Source: Pseudonocardia sp. MH-G8 (GTDB lineage: Bacteria > Actinomycetota > Actinomycetes > Mycobacteriales > Pseudonocardiaceae). Taken from it: a stretch of 64,000 bases of DNA. Position numbers and translations under genes: made by a program. The notes beneath the pieces are model-generated. The model searched no databases, was not told where the DNA came from, and saw nothing but the letters and a program-made list of their open reading frames with translations. Below, one piece after another: positions 1 to 8,939 of this stretch. Positions within the stretch are counted from its first letter, which is position 1; each line of letters opens with the position of its first letter. The stretch is from assembly GCF_002262885.1 (NCBI RefSeq), contig NZ_NKYF01000025.1, forward strand, positions 62,001 to 126,000. Reading direction: 5' to 3'.

Positions 1-1663
1 ACTCGACGCGGGGTTGGGCACCCGTGGTGGGTGCCCGGAGCGCCGCGCTCAACCGCGCGCGCCAGCGGGACATCTCCCGGCCGGGCGTCCCGCACCGCGA
101 CAGCGCGAACAACGCCAGCCCGCGGTGCGTGGGATCCTCGACCCGCTGCAGGTAGCGCATGATCTCGTGGCTGGCCGCGCGCCCGGTCCGGGCCTGCACC
201 CAGGCCTCCAGCTCGGACTCGGCCACCTCGCGGCGCAAGCCGGCCATGCGCACGCACACGTACTCGATGTCCTCGTCGGCGAGCTCGCCGGTCAGCGGTG
301 CGTGCACGCCCTGCTCGACGAGCATCTCGTGCACGGCCCAGATCCCGAGCGGGGTGAGCGCCACGAGGGTGGGGTCCGGGTCGTCGCGCCCGGCCAGCTC
401 GATCAGCTCGGACATGTCCTCGCCGTCCTCGCCGCCGATGCTCTCCGAGAGGTGGACGGCCCCGAGCAGCTCCATGGCGTCCAGCAGCGCCGTGACGTCG
501 CGGCGCCACAACCGGTGCTCGGTGTCGCCCGCCAGGTCGTCGACGACGCAGCCCATGCGCTCGTTCACCGAATCGCGCACCGCCCGGTGGAAGCGTTCGA
601 CGGGGATCGGATCGCCGCCCGCGGCGTAGAGCTGGTAGAGCAGGATCGGGTAGGCCTCGCCGAGGCCCATTCCGAACAGCGACGGTGCCCCGAACACATT
701 GCTGCCGCCGAAGTGCTCGCCGATCCCCCCGATGGCCTCGAACGCGCGCCGCCACAGCTCGATCGGCCGCGACAGCAGCGGCGCCGCACTGCGCACCTGG
801 ACCAACCGGCCGTGCACCACCCGCACCAGCCGGGCCTGCCGCGCCCAGTGCAGCAGGAGGGTGATCTCGGGCAGGTCGTCACTGGTGCGGGCCCGGTCGC
901 GGGAGAAGTGGTCGAGGTCGAGGGCGTCGGCCACGGCACGGGCGTCGGAGAGCAGCAGCCGCTTCTCGCGGGTCAGCGCGCGGCCCGCGCGCACCCAGCG
1001 GGTGAACGCCCGCAGCCGGGCCAGTGCCACCGACGAGTCGGCGGCCGCGAGCATCTGCGCCGCGCCCGGCAGCAGCACCGGGGCCAGCTCGCGGCGCGGC
1101 TGCTCGCGTTGCTCGTCGGCCTGCCGGCGCTGGATCTCCGCGAGGGCCGCCCGGTCGATCACGAGCTCGCCCGCGTGCACCTGCTGCAGGAAGCGGGCAA
1201 CGGCGGCCGGGTCGGCGGTGGCGACGCCGTGACGCAGCATCTGGACGGCCCAGAAGGTGCCGAGGTCGTGGTTGCGCTCGTCGTCCAGCGCGTCGTGCAG
1301 GGCCGGCGTGGAGTCGCGGACCTGGGCGTGCAGCTCCGCGGCCGGCGCGGAACGCGAGTCCAGCCATTCGTGGTCGTCGAGGAACCCGATCAAGGCGTGC
1401 AGCGCGGTGGGCACGGCCTCGCGGTCGTCCTCCAGCAGCGCTACCGTGCGGGGGAACCAGACGGCCAGCGCGTCGGCGACGTGCCGGCGGGTCCAGTGCC
1501 CGAGTCTGCCGTCCACACCGTGCTTGTGGTCCAGCGCCGCTGCCACCAGCGACGGCTCCACCGCGATGCCCCGCCTGCGGGCCCACGCGACGATGTGCAG
1601 CCGGAGGCGGTCACGGACGGCGGAGTACTCCTCCAGATCGTCGGGGCCGAACACGAGTCGCAC
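1..1663 (-). CDS. Uncharacterised actinobacterial protein, 3' end beyond window
   Basis: The minus-strand frame is open from about 1663 to the left edge (about 554 codons seen) with typical high GC at third codon positions. The plus-strand open frame over the same bases has the His/Val/Gln-rich look of an antisense shadow. GTG at 1663 (VRLVFGPDDLEEYS) is preferred because AAGG lies 8 bases upstream; GTG at 1672 is possible. The protein is soluble, with no signal peptide or membrane segment. A central stretch (TRWVRAGRALTREKRLLLSDAR, then a segment rich in LxxLL-type helices and IELWRRAFEAIG) resembles, from memory, a widespread actinobacterial hypothetical family sometimes found fused to pRiA4b ORF-3-like domains. 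That assignment is weak, and no function can be given. Confidence 0.7.
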   Translation of the reverse strand, partial: MRLVFGPDDLEEYSAVRDRLRLHIVAWARRRGIAVEPSLVAAALDHKHGVDGRLGHWTRRHVADALAVWFPRTVALLEDDREAVPTALHALIGFLDDHEWLDSRSAPAAELHAQVRDSTPALHDALDDERNHDLGTFWAVQMLRHGVATADPAAVARFLQQVHAGELVIDRAALAEIQRRQADEQREQPRRELAPVLLPGAAQMLAAADSSVALARLRAFTRWVRAGRALTREKRLLLSDARAVADALDLDHFSRDRARTSDDLPEITLLLHWARQARLVRVVHGRLVQVRSAAPLLSRPIELWRRAFEAIGGIGEHFGGSNVFGAPSLFGMGLGEAYPILLYQLYAAGGDPIPVERFHRAVRDSVNERMGCVVDDLAGDTEHRLWRRDVTALLDAMELLGAVHLSESIGGEDGEDMSELIELAGRDDPDPTLVALTPLGIWAVHEMLVEQGVHAPLTGELADEDIEYVCVRMAGLRREVAESELEAWVQARTGRAASHEIMRYLQRVEDPTHRGLALFALSRCGTPGREMSRWRARLSAALRAPTTGAQPRVE

Positions 1664-1810
1664 TCGGCCCACCTTGGCAGGTGGTCCCCGTTCCCGATCG
1701 AGGGGGGCGGTGAAGATCGCTCACGCGGGGGATGCCTTCGCGTAACGCCCCGTTCGCACTGAGCGGAACGGCAGCACGACGCCGCCGCCCAGGACCGCGA
1801 CCCGCGTGCT

Positions 1811-1932
1811 GAGGGGCGCGATTCGCGTGTTCAGGGGCGCGACTCGCGGAGGTGGCGGGCCCGCCCCTCCCGCGAGTCGGGGTCTGAGGCGCGCGAGTCG
1901 GGGTGTGAGGCGCGCGAGTCGGGGGCTGGGTG
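1811..1932. repeat. Intergenic 21-bp-period repeat cluster (CGCGANTCGCG family)
   Basis: Between the unknown gene and the LacI gene lie four or five copies of a short motif: CGCGATTCGCG and CGCGACTCGCG on the left, then two nearly identical 21-bp units carrying CGCGAGTCGGGG on the right. The middle forms an imperfect hairpin, ACTCGCGGAGG against CCTCCCGCGAGT. The same motif and period recur at 48927-49446, 52126-52212 and 53222-53285. The rest of 1664-1946 shows no gene. Confidence 0.75.
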
Positions 1933-1946
1933 TGTGCTTGTCGCGG

Positions 1947-2978
1947 TCAGGCCGGGGCGGGGCCCGTGGAGTCGCGGACGATCAGTTCGTGGCCCGTGTT
2001 CTTGCGCCGCCTGCGCGCCGTGGGGGGTTTGAGGGCCATCGTGAGGGCCATCTCTCCCATCTCCGTCATCGGTAGCCGCACGGTGGTGAGGCTGGGCGCG
2101 AGGTCGGCCGCGACCGCCACGTCGTCCACGCCCGCGACCGAGATCCGCCCCGGCACCGGCACGCCGCGGGAGCGCAGCTCCGACAGCACGCCGATGGCCA
2201 TCGCGTCGTTCAGCGCGATGAGCGCGGTGAGGTCGGGGTGCTCGGCCAGCAGCTGCTCGGTGCCCGCGTGGCCGCCGTTGCGGGTGAAGTCGGTGTGCAG
2301 GACGGGCACGTCGTCGAGCGTCATCCCGTGCGCCTCGAGCGCGGCGGCGACGCCCGCGATGCGGTCGGCCACCGTCGTGAGGACCGCGGGCCCGGCGAGC
2401 ACGCCGATCCGGCGGTGACCGAGCGCCAGCAGGTGTGCGGTGACGGCGGCGCCCGCGGCCTCGTTGTCCGGGCGCACGGCGTCGGCGGTCAGGTGGTGGC
2501 GCCCGATCACCGCCACCCTCCCGCCGGTCTCCTGGAAGGCCGTCAGGACGGCGTTGGACTCCGCCTGCAGTTCGGGTTCGGTGTAGCCGGATCCCGCGAC
2601 GACGATCGCGTCGGTGCGGTGGGCGATGAGCGTGCGGATCTGGTGCAGCTCGGTACGCGGGTCGCGCGCGGAGTGGCAGATCTGGACGGTGAGCCCACGC
2701 TGCGCGGCGACGTCGATCACACCGCTCGCGATCTCGGCGAAGTAAGGGTCGCCGATCTCGTGGACGATCAACCCGACGGTGGACGTCGCGCCGCCGGCCA
2801 GCGTGCGCGCGTGGACGTTGGCGACGTAGCCCATCCCCAGCGCCACCTCGCGCACGTGCGCGGCGACGGCCTCGCTCACGCCCTCGCGCCCGGCCAGCGA
2901 CCGGGAGGCCGTGGCGATCGACACACCGGCACGCGCGGCGACGTCCGCGAGACGCGGTGCGGACCGGGACTTCGGCAT
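1947..2978 (-). CDS. LacI-family transcriptional regulator
   Basis: 343 aa, the usual LacI-family length. The N-terminal helix-turn-helix (about residues 9-30, LADVAARAGVSIATASRSL) is followed by a hinge and a periplasmic-binding-like effector domain (residues 60-330, with TVGLIVHEIGDPYFAEI and the terminal VAGVDDVAVA segment). It is divergent from the solute-binding protein gene at 3099, and the 120-bp gap carries two AAGCGCTT palindromes, so it very probably represses the 3099-11011 cluster and itself until an inducer binds. LacI members usually sense sugars or polyols, which suggests the cluster handles a carbohydrate-type compound although its transporter is of the Liv class. The C-terminus ends in a basic stretch (TARRRRKN). 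Confidence 0.93.
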   Translation of the reverse strand: MPKSRSAPRLADVAARAGVSIATASRSLAGREGVSEAVAAHVREVALGMGYVANVHARTLAGGATSTVGLIVHEIGDPYFAEIASGVIDVAAQRGLTVQICHSARDPRTELHQIRTLIAHRTDAIVVAGSGYTEPELQAESNAVLTAFQETGGRVAVIGRHHLTADAVRPDNEAAGAAVTAHLLALGHRRIGVLAGPAVLTTVADRIAGVAAALEAHGMTLDDVPVLHTDFTRNGGHAGTEQLLAEHPDLTALIALNDAMAIGVLSELRSRGVPVPGRISVAGVDDVAVAADLAPSLTTVRLPMTEMGEMALTMALKPPTARRRRKNTGHELIVRDSTGPAPA

Positions 2979-3038
2979 CGATGCCTCCTCGCTGCTTCAC
3001 GGCCCTTGCACGCCGCGAGCGCCGACCCTATTCTACGC

Positions 3039-3058
3039 AAGCGCTTACGGAAGCGCTT
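3039..3058. promoter_or_regulatory. Tandem LacI-type operators in a divergent promoter region
   Basis: Two copies of the perfect palindrome AAGCGCTT, at 3039-3046 and 3051-3058, sit 12 bp apart centre to centre, each followed by ACG. Such GC-centred palindromes are typical LacI-family operators. They lie 41 bp upstream of the transporter start and 61 bp upstream of the divergent LacI start, so one site could control both directions. Confidence 0.75.
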
Positions 3059-3098
3059 ACGTGCCTCGAACCGCCTCATCGACGAGGGGACCCCCACG

Positions 3099-4316
3099 AT
3101 GAACGCCCGCAGTGCCTTCCGACTGGCCTGCGTCGCCTGCGCCTCGGCGCTCGCCCTCACCGCGTGCGGTGGGGCCGAGTCCGGGGGCGACTCCGCGACC
3201 GACCCGATCACGATCGGGATCTCCCTGCCGCTGACCGGCGACTTCTCCGAGCCGGGCAAGGGCGTCCAGCGCGGCTACGAGGCGTGGGCCGCGGCGGTGA
3301 ACGACTCGGGGGGCCTGCTCGGTCGGCAGGTCGAGCTGCGCATCCTCGACGACCAGTCCAACTCCGACCGCGTCGTGGCCGACTACGAGTCGCTGATCGC
3401 GCAGGACCAGGTCGACCTGGTGTTCGGCCCGTTCTCCACCCGCCTGGTCGTGCCGTCGGCGCGCGTGGCGAGCGAGTACGGGATGCTGTTCGTCGAGCCG
3501 GCGGGCGCCGCGGCCGAGGTGTTCGAGCAGGGCTTCGACAACCTCTTCTACGCCGCCCCCGCCATCGCGGACGACCACTACAACCACCTCGCCGACACGA
3601 TCATCGCCATGCCGGAGGGGCAGCGCCCGCAGACGGCCGCCTACGCGGCGATGGACGACCCCTTCGCGCAGGGCACCGCCTACGGGCTCAAGGCGAAGCT
3701 CGAGGCGGCCGGGATCCAGACGGTGGTGGATGAGGTCTACCCGCCCAACACCACCGACTTCTCCTCCATCGCCGCGCAGATCGCCGACTCGCAGGCCGAC
3801 ATCGTGGTGGGCGGCACGCAGTACCAGGACGCGGTGAACCTCATCGTGTCGCTGCAGCAGCTGGGCTACCAGCCGAAGCTGGCGGCGTTCTCCACGGCGC
3901 CGACCAACCCCGAGTTCTCGGCGGCGATCGGGGCCCGCACCGAGGGCATCCTCTCGCCCACCGGGTACACAACGGAGGCGCCCTACCCCTCCAACCAGGA
4001 GTTCGTGCAGCGCTACACCGCCGAGCACGGCAACCCGCCCTCGGAGGACGAGGCCAACGCCTACACCACCGGGCAGGTCGTGGCCGCCGCGGTGCAGGCC
4101 GTGGGGTGCGCCGAGCAGGGCGACTGCCAGCAGCAGCTCATCGACTGGCTGCGCGGCAACACCGTCGACACGGTGGTCGGCCCGCTGTCCTGGGACGCCC
4201 AGGGCCGGCCGCAGAGCGCGCACCTGATCCAGCAGTACGTGGACGGGGAGATCCGGATCGTGCTGCCCCAGGACACGGCGGAGGCCGAGTTCACCTACCC
4301 CAAGGCTCCCTGGTGA
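3099..4316 (+). CDS. Liv-type ABC transporter substrate-binding lipoprotein
   Basis: 405 aa. A lipoprotein signal peptide ends in the lipobox LTAC (Cys23), so the protein is anchored outside the membrane. The mature part is a Peripla_BP_6 (type I periplasmic-binding) protein starting ITIGISLPLTGDFSEPGKG, the signature of branched-chain amino acid or urea binding proteins, with the characteristic LVFGPFSTRLV segment. ATG 3099 is chosen because it gives a proper signal peptide. It is the first gene of a cluster with overlapping permease and ATPase genes. Given LacI control and downstream sugar-type enzymes, the ligand is probably not an amino acid; candidates are a sugar acid or polyol derivative (inference). 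Confidence 0.92.
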   Translation: MNARSAFRLACVACASALALTACGGAESGGDSATDPITIGISLPLTGDFSEPGKGVQRGYEAWAAAVNDSGGLLGRQVELRILDDQSNSDRVVADYESLIAQDQVDLVFGPFSTRLVVPSARVASEYGMLFVEPAGAAAEVFEQGFDNLFYAAPAIADDHYNHLADTIIAMPEGQRPQTAAYAAMDDPFAQGTAYGLKAKLEAAGIQTVVDEVYPPNTTDFSSIAAQIADSQADIVVGGTQYQDAVNLIVSLQQLGYQPKLAAFSTAPTNPEFSAAIGARTEGILSPTGYTTEAPYPSNQEFVQRYTAEHGNPPSEDEANAYTTGQVVAAAVQAVGCAEQGDCQQQLIDWLRGNTVDTVVGPLSWDAQGRPQSAHLIQQYVDGEIRIVLPQDTAEAEFTYPKAPW

Positions 4317-5197
4317 GCGGCTCACTGCTCTTCCAGAGCCTCGTGCTCGGCGTGCTGCTGGGCGGGCTCTACGCCCTGCTGGCCGCCGGGCTCACGCTGT
4401 ACTTCGGCGTGATGCGGGTGGTGATGATCGCCCACGCTGCGTTCCTCGTGCTCGCCGCGTACCTGGCTTGGGACGTCAACGACCGCTTCGGCGTCGACCC
4501 GTTGCTGTCGCTGATCGTCACCGTGCCGCTGTTCTTCGCCCTCGGCGTCGGCTTCCAGCGGCTGCTGATCTCCCGGCTGCGCCCGGCGTCGCTGACGATG
4601 ATGTCGGTCCTGCTGACGTTCGCGGTGGCGCTGATGATCGAGGGGCTGCTCGGTTTCCTCTACTCGGGCACCCAGCGGCGCGTGCAGCTGTCCTACAGCG
4701 CGGCGAGCATCGAGGTGTTCGGTGCGCAGGTCGCGGTCGTCAAACTGATCGCGTTCGGGCTGGCGGCGGTGTCGCTGCTGGCGCTGTACCTGCTGCTCAC
4801 GCGCAGCCGGTTCGGCCAGGCGCTGCGTGCCACCATCCAGCACCCGCAGGCGGCCCGGCTGATCGGCATCGACACCGACAAGGTGGCGGGCTACGGCTTC
4901 GGGCTGGGCCTGGCCACCGCCGCCATCGGCGGCACCGCGCTCTCGCTCGACTCGACGATCTACCCGTCGCTGCACTGGCACTGGATCGGGCCGCTGATGG
5001 CGATCATCGTGGTCGGCGGGCTGGGCAGCATCCCGGGCGCGGCCATCGCGGCCATGGTGCTCGGCGTCATGCAGAGCCTGCTGCAGCTGCCGCTGGGTAC
5101 GACCTGGGCGCAGACCGTGTTCTACCTCGCGCTGTTCGCCACCCTGCTGGTGCGCCCGCAGGGCTTCTTCGGAGGCCGCCTTGCGCAACGTTTCTAG
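4313..5197 (+). CDS. Liv-type ABC transporter permease (LivH-like)
   Basis: 294 aa. GTG 4313 overlaps the preceding TGA by four bases (GTGA), indicating translational coupling. About eight hydrophobic segments are visible, starting LLFQSLVLGVLLGGLYALLAAGLTLYFGVMRV, which matches the N-terminus of LivH permeases (BPD_transp_2 family). The conserved loop QALRATIQHPQAARLIGID, which contacts the ATPase, is present at about residues 165-183. It forms the membrane pore with the next gene product. Confidence 0.92.
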   Translation: MSGSLLFQSLVLGVLLGGLYALLAAGLTLYFGVMRVVMIAHAAFLVLAAYLAWDVNDRFGVDPLLSLIVTVPLFFALGVGFQRLLISRLRPASLTMMSVLLTFAVALMIEGLLGFLYSGTQRRVQLSYSAASIEVFGAQVAVVKLIAFGLAAVSLLALYLLLTRSRFGQALRATIQHPQAARLIGIDTDKVAGYGFGLGLATAAIGGTALSLDSTIYPSLHWHWIGPLMAIIVVGGLGSIPGAAIAAMVLGVMQSLLQLPLGTTWAQTVFYLALFATLLVRPQGFFGGRLAQRF

Positions 5198-6248
5198 CTC
5201 GGCCTTCCGGTGGATCGCGCTCCTCGTGGGCGCCGCCGCCCTGCTCTCGTTCCCGATGTGGAGCCCGAACCCCTACATCACCTCGGCCGGCATCGTCGTG
5301 CTGTCCTACGCGGTGCTGTCGACGTCGTGGAACTTCGTCGGCGGGTTCACCGGCTACATGTCGCTGGGCCACGCGGCGTGGTTCGGCCTCGGCGCGTACG
5401 GCACCGGCCTGCTGATCACGCGGGCCGGCGTGCCCAGCTTCCTCGCCCTCGGGCTGGCCGGCGTCATCGTGGCGGTGCTGGCCGTGCCGATCGGCATCGC
5501 CGCGCTGCGGGTGCGCGGCGCCTCGTTCGTGATCGTGTCGATCGCGCTGGTGCTGGTGCTGCTGCTGGTGTTCCAGAGCTGGCGGGAGTTCACCGGCGGC
5601 TCGGACGGGCTCGTGGTGCCCCGGCCGTTCCCGGACCTGCTGCGCCCCGAGCACCACGTCGTGTTCTTCTACCTGTTCGCCGCGCTGCTGGCGGTGGCCC
5701 TGCTGGCCTGGTGGACGATCGACCGGTCCCGCTTCGGGCTGGGCCTCAAGGCGATCCGCGAGGACGAGGACAAGGCGCAGTCGCTCGGTGTGCCGACCTT
5801 CGCCTACAAGCTGGTGGCCTTCGTCGTCTCCGCCATCTTCACCGCGCTCGGCGGGGGCATGTACGCGCTCTGGTTCGGCGACCTCGACCCGATCTTCCAG
5901 TTCTCCATCCTGATCGGGTCCTACATGGTGCTGATGGCGCTGCTCGGCGGTGTCCGCAACCTGTTCGGACCCGTGCTGGGCGCGTTCGTCGTCGGCACCG
6001 CGATCGAGTACTTCAAGGTCTCCTACGGCGACACCCAGTTCCACCTGATCGCCACCGGGCTGCTGCTGGGGGTCGTCGTGCTGTTCATGCCCGACGGCGT
6101 GATCCCGGCGGTCGCCGGGCTGCTCGCCCGGTTCCGCCCGCAGCAGGGCTCGATCCGCGAGATGACGGCGGCGCAACTGCGCGAGCGGGACCGGACCGAC
6201 GCCGAGCAGGCTCCCGACCGGAAGGACCGTGCGGAGGTGCGGCGATGA
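5181..6248 (+). CDS. Liv-type ABC transporter permease (LivM-like)
   Basis: 355 aa. The TTG start at 5181 is supported by GGAGG at 5171-5175 and by a 17-base overlap with the livH-like gene. The LivM pattern is clear: WNFVGGFTGYMSLGHAAWFGLGAYG near residues 50-75, and the coupling loop FGLGLKAIREDEDKAQSLGV near 180-200. About eight to ten membrane segments are followed by a hydrophilic charged tail of about 40 residues. It is the second half of the permease heterodimer. Confidence 0.92.
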   Translation: MRNVSSSAFRWIALLVGAAALLSFPMWSPNPYITSAGIVVLSYAVLSTSWNFVGGFTGYMSLGHAAWFGLGAYGTGLLITRAGVPSFLALGLAGVIVAVLAVPIGIAALRVRGASFVIVSIALVLVLLLVFQSWREFTGGSDGLVVPRPFPDLLRPEHHVVFFYLFAALLAVALLAWWTIDRSRFGLGLKAIREDEDKAQSLGVPTFAYKLVAFVVSAIFTALGGGMYALWFGDLDPIFQFSILIGSYMVLMALLGGVRNLFGPVLGAFVVGTAIEYFKVSYGDTQFHLIATGLLLGVVVLFMPDGVIPAVAGLLARFRPQQGSIREMTAAQLRERDRTDAEQAPDRKDRAEVRR

Positions 6249-6982
6249 CCGCTGAAGGGCTCGCCACCGTCGAGCTGACCAAGACGTTCGGGGGCGTGTG
6301 CGCCGTCGACCACGCGAGCGTCGAGTTCCGGCCCGGGAAGATCAACGCGGTGATCGGGCCGAACGGCTCGGGGAAGACGACGTTCTTCAACTGCGTCACC
6401 GGGATGATCAAGCCCGACTCGGGCACCGTGCGCTACCGGGGCCACGACGTCACGGGCAGGGCACCGCACCGCATCGCGGCGGCCGGCATCGGGCGCAGCT
6501 TCCAGCTGTGCCGGGTCTTCCCGCGCATGACGGTGCGGGAGAACGTGCTCGCCGCCGTCCGCCCGCGCGGGCTCGCGAGCCTGCTGCGCCCCGCGCACGA
6601 CCCGGCCGAGGTCGAGCGGGCGCAGGGCTGGCTGCGGCGCGTGGGCATCGACCACCTGGAGGACGTCGAGGCCCGCGACCTGTCCTACGGGCAGCAGAAG
6701 CTGCTCGAACTCGCCGGGGTGCTGATGGCCGAGCCGGAGACGATCATGCTCGACGAGCCGGCGGGCGGGGTGAACCCGGCGCTGATCGACCGCATCGCCA
6801 CGCTGGTGCGCGAGCTGAACGCGGAGGGGCGCACCTTCATCGTCGTCGAGCACAACATGGAGCTGGTCATGAGCCTGTCCGACCACGTGGTCGTGTTCGA
6901 CCGCGGGCGGCCGATCGCGCAGGGCCCGCCGGACAGCGTCCGGACCGACCCCGCCGTGCTGGAGGCGTACCTCGGTGTCTGA
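6245..6982 (+). CDS. Liv-type ABC transporter ATP-binding protein (LivG-like)
   Basis: 245 aa. Its start overlaps the previous stop by four bases (ATGA). Walker A is GPNGSGKT (residues 38-45), followed by Q-loop region GRSFQLCRVFP, signature LSYGQQKLLEL, Walker B IMLDEPAGGVNP and H-loop VVEHNM. The LivG-specific DEPAGGVNP pattern is close to the DEPAAGLNP of characterised LivG proteins. It powers import together with the LivF-like protein encoded next. Confidence 0.93.
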   Translation: MTAEGLATVELTKTFGGVCAVDHASVEFRPGKINAVIGPNGSGKTTFFNCVTGMIKPDSGTVRYRGHDVTGRAPHRIAAAGIGRSFQLCRVFPRMTVRENVLAAVRPRGLASLLRPAHDPAEVERAQGWLRRVGIDHLEDVEARDLSYGQQKLLELAGVLMAEPETIMLDEPAGGVNPALIDRIATLVRELNAEGRTFIVVEHNMELVMSLSDHVVVFDRGRPIAQGPPDSVRTDPAVLEAYLGV

Positions 6983-7739
6983 AGAAATGCGGGCGGATGA
7001 ACCCCTGCTGGAACTCACCGACATCGAGGCCGGCTACGGACGGGCGGCGCTCGTGCTGCGCGGCCTCTCGGTCACCGTGCCCGCCGGTTCGGTCGTCTGC
7101 CTGGTCGGCCCCAACGGCGCCGGCAAGTCCACCGTCCTGAAGGTCGCGAGCGGGATCCTCGCCCCGCGCTCGGGCACCGTCCGCGTCGACGGCCAGGACG
7201 TGACGGGGTGGTCCTCGCAGCGCCTGCTCGGCGCCGGCCTGGCGCACGTGCTGCAGGGCCACAGCGTGTTCCCCGAGATGACCGTGGCCGAGAACGTCAC
7301 GCTCGGCGCCTACACGCTCGCCGACAAGGAGCGAGTCGCCGAGCGCGTCGCGTTCGTGCAGGGTCTCTTCCCGGTCGTGCGCGAGCGCTGGCGCTCGCTG
7401 GCCGGGCTGCTGTCGGGCGGCCAGCAGAAGCAGGTGGAATTCGCCCGCTCGCTGATGGTGAACCCCAAGGTCCTGCTGCTCGACGAGCCGTCGATGGGCC
7501 TGGACCCCAAGGCCACCGCCGTCGTGTTCGAGCAGGTCGTCGCCATGCGGGAGGCGGGACTGGCGATCCTGCTCGTCGAGCAGAACGCCCGGCGCGCCCT
7601 GGAGACCGCCGACCTCGGCTGCGTCCTGGACCTCGGCCGCGTGCACATCAGCGGCCCCGCGCCGGAGCTCCTCGCCGACCCGCAGCTCGCCGAGCTCTAC
7701 CTCGGCGGGCGTCCCACCGTCTCACGAGAAGGCAGGTAG
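6975..7739 (+). CDS. Liv-type ABC transporter ATP-binding protein (LivF-like)
   Basis: 254 aa. GTG 6975 overlaps the livG-like gene by eight bases. Walker A GPNGAGKS begins at about residue 45, with signature LSGGQQKQVEFARSL, Walker B LLLDEPSMGLDP and H-loop LVEQNARRAL, all as in LivF proteins. With the four preceding genes it completes a full importer: binding protein, two permeases and two ATPases. Confidence 0.93.
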   Translation: MSEEMRADEPLLELTDIEAGYGRAALVLRGLSVTVPAGSVVCLVGPNGAGKSTVLKVASGILAPRSGTVRVDGQDVTGWSSQRLLGAGLAHVLQGHSVFPEMTVAENVTLGAYTLADKERVAERVAFVQGLFPVVRERWRSLAGLLSGGQQKQVEFARSLMVNPKVLLLDEPSMGLDPKATAVVFEQVVAMREAGLAILLVEQNARRALETADLGCVLDLGRVHISGPAPELLADPQLAELYLGGRPTVSREGR

Positions 7740-7744
7740 TACGC

Positions 7745-8872
7745 ATGCGCATCGTCATGAACGGCGTGACCGGGAGGATGGGCTACCGCCAGCACCTCGT
7801 GCGGTCCATCCTCGCGATCCGCGACGACGGCGGTGTCCTGCGCCCCGACGGCACCCGGCTGCAGGTCGAGCCGGTGATCGTGGGGCGCAACCGGGAGAAG
7901 CTCACGCAGATCGCCCGCACGCACGACATCGAGACCGTGCACACCGACCTCGACACCGCGCTCGCCGACGAGGACGCGCCGGTCTACTTCGACTCGCTGG
8001 TGACGAGCGAGCGCAAGAAGACGATCCTCGCGGCGATCGCCGCCGGCAAGCACGTCTACACCGAGAAGCCGACCGCCGAGTCGGTGGCCGAGGGCCAGGA
8101 GCTGGTCGACGCCGCGCAGGCCGCCGGGATCATCAACGGCGTGGTGCACGACAAGATCTACCTGCCGGGTCTGATCAAGTTGAAGCGCCTGATCGACTCC
8201 GGGTTCTTCGGGCGGATCCTGTCGGTGCGCGGCGAGTTCGGCTACTGGGTCTTCGAGGGCGACATGCTGCCCGCCCAGCGTCCCAGCTGGAACTACCGGG
8301 CCGAGGACGGCGGCGGCATCGTCCTGGACATGTACTGCCACTGGAACTACGTGCTCGAGCACCTGTTCGGTGGGGTGCGCAGTGTGATGACCAGGGCCGT
8401 CACGCACATCCCGCAGCGGTGGGACGAGAAGGGTGAGCCCTACGAGGCCACCGCCGACGACGCCGCCTACGGCATCTTCGAGCTGGCCGACGGCGTGATC
8501 GCGCAGATCAACTCGTCCTGGGCGGTGCGCGTGGACCGCAAGGAGCTCGTGGAGTTCCAGGTGGACGGCACCCACGGCTCGGCCGTCGCGGGCCTCTTCG
8601 GCTGCCGCGTCCAGCCGCGCGTCCGCACCCCCATGCCCGTCTGGAACCCGGACCTGCCCACCGACCAGGACTTCCGGGGGCAGTGGGAGCAGGTGCCCGA
8701 CAACCAGGAGTTCGGCAACGGGTTCCGCGCCCAGTGGGAGCAGTTCCTGCTCGACGTCGACGCCGGGCGGCCGCACCCGTACGACTTCGCCAGCGGCGTG
8801 CGCGGCCTGCAGCTGGTGGACGCGGCGCTGAGGTCGAACGCCGAAGGCGTGCGCGTGGAGCTGCGGCCGTGA
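7745..8872 (+). CDS. Gfo/Idh/MocA-family oxidoreductase
   Basis: 375 aa, starting five bases after the LivF-like stop. The N-terminal Rossmann region begins MRIVMNGVTGRMGYR. The catalytic-region motif VYTEKPTAESV (about residues 105-115) is the EKP motif of Gfo/Idh/MocA enzymes, whose Lys participates in NAD(P)-dependent oxidation of sugars or cyclitols. The C-terminal sheet domain contains a run of conserved aromatic residues (EFGYWVFEGDMLPAQRPSWNY). It probably oxidises the transported compound or its derivative at a ring or chain hydroxyl. The stop codon lies inside the left arm of a palindrome at 8868-8921. Confidence 0.9.
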   Translation: MRIVMNGVTGRMGYRQHLVRSILAIRDDGGVLRPDGTRLQVEPVIVGRNREKLTQIARTHDIETVHTDLDTALADEDAPVYFDSLVTSERKKTILAAIAAGKHVYTEKPTAESVAEGQELVDAAQAAGIINGVVHDKIYLPGLIKLKRLIDSGFFGRILSVRGEFGYWVFEGDMLPAQRPSWNYRAEDGGGIVLDMYCHWNYVLEHLFGGVRSVMTRAVTHIPQRWDEKGEPYEATADDAAYGIFELADGVIAQINSSWAVRVDRKELVEFQVDGTHGSAVAGLFGCRVQPRVRTPMPVWNPDLPTDQDFRGQWEQVPDNQEFGNGFRAQWEQFLLDVDAGRPHPYDFASGVRGLQLVDAALRSNAEGVRVELRP

Positions 8873-8921
8873 GTGGATACGAGGGCTTGACCAACTCGCT
8901 AGCACTCGTTCCCTACTCACG
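8868..8921. repeat. Dispersed palindrome CGTGAGTGGATACGAG, imperfect hairpin
   Basis: The left arm CGTGAGTGGATACGAG (8868-8883) faces a diverged right arm (8905-8921) whose reverse complement is CGTGAGTAGGGAACGAG. The element sits in the 67-bp gap between two co-directional genes. The same arm occurs almost perfectly at 24515-24556. It could attenuate transcription within the operon or stabilise upstream mRNA; the role is unknown. Confidence 0.65.
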
Positions 8922-8939
8922 GCCTGGAAAGGAGGCCTG

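Noticed and set aside
14..1762. Long plus-strand open frame of 582 codons
   Set aside because: Its composition (His, Val, Gln, Leu rich with no domain) is that of an antisense frame; the minus-strand frame over the same bases has a plausible protein and codon bias.
3099..7739. Urea or amino acid uptake as the function of the Liv-type importer
   Set aside because: The LacI regulator and the downstream sugar-type enzymes argue for another substrate, though it cannot be excluded from sequence.
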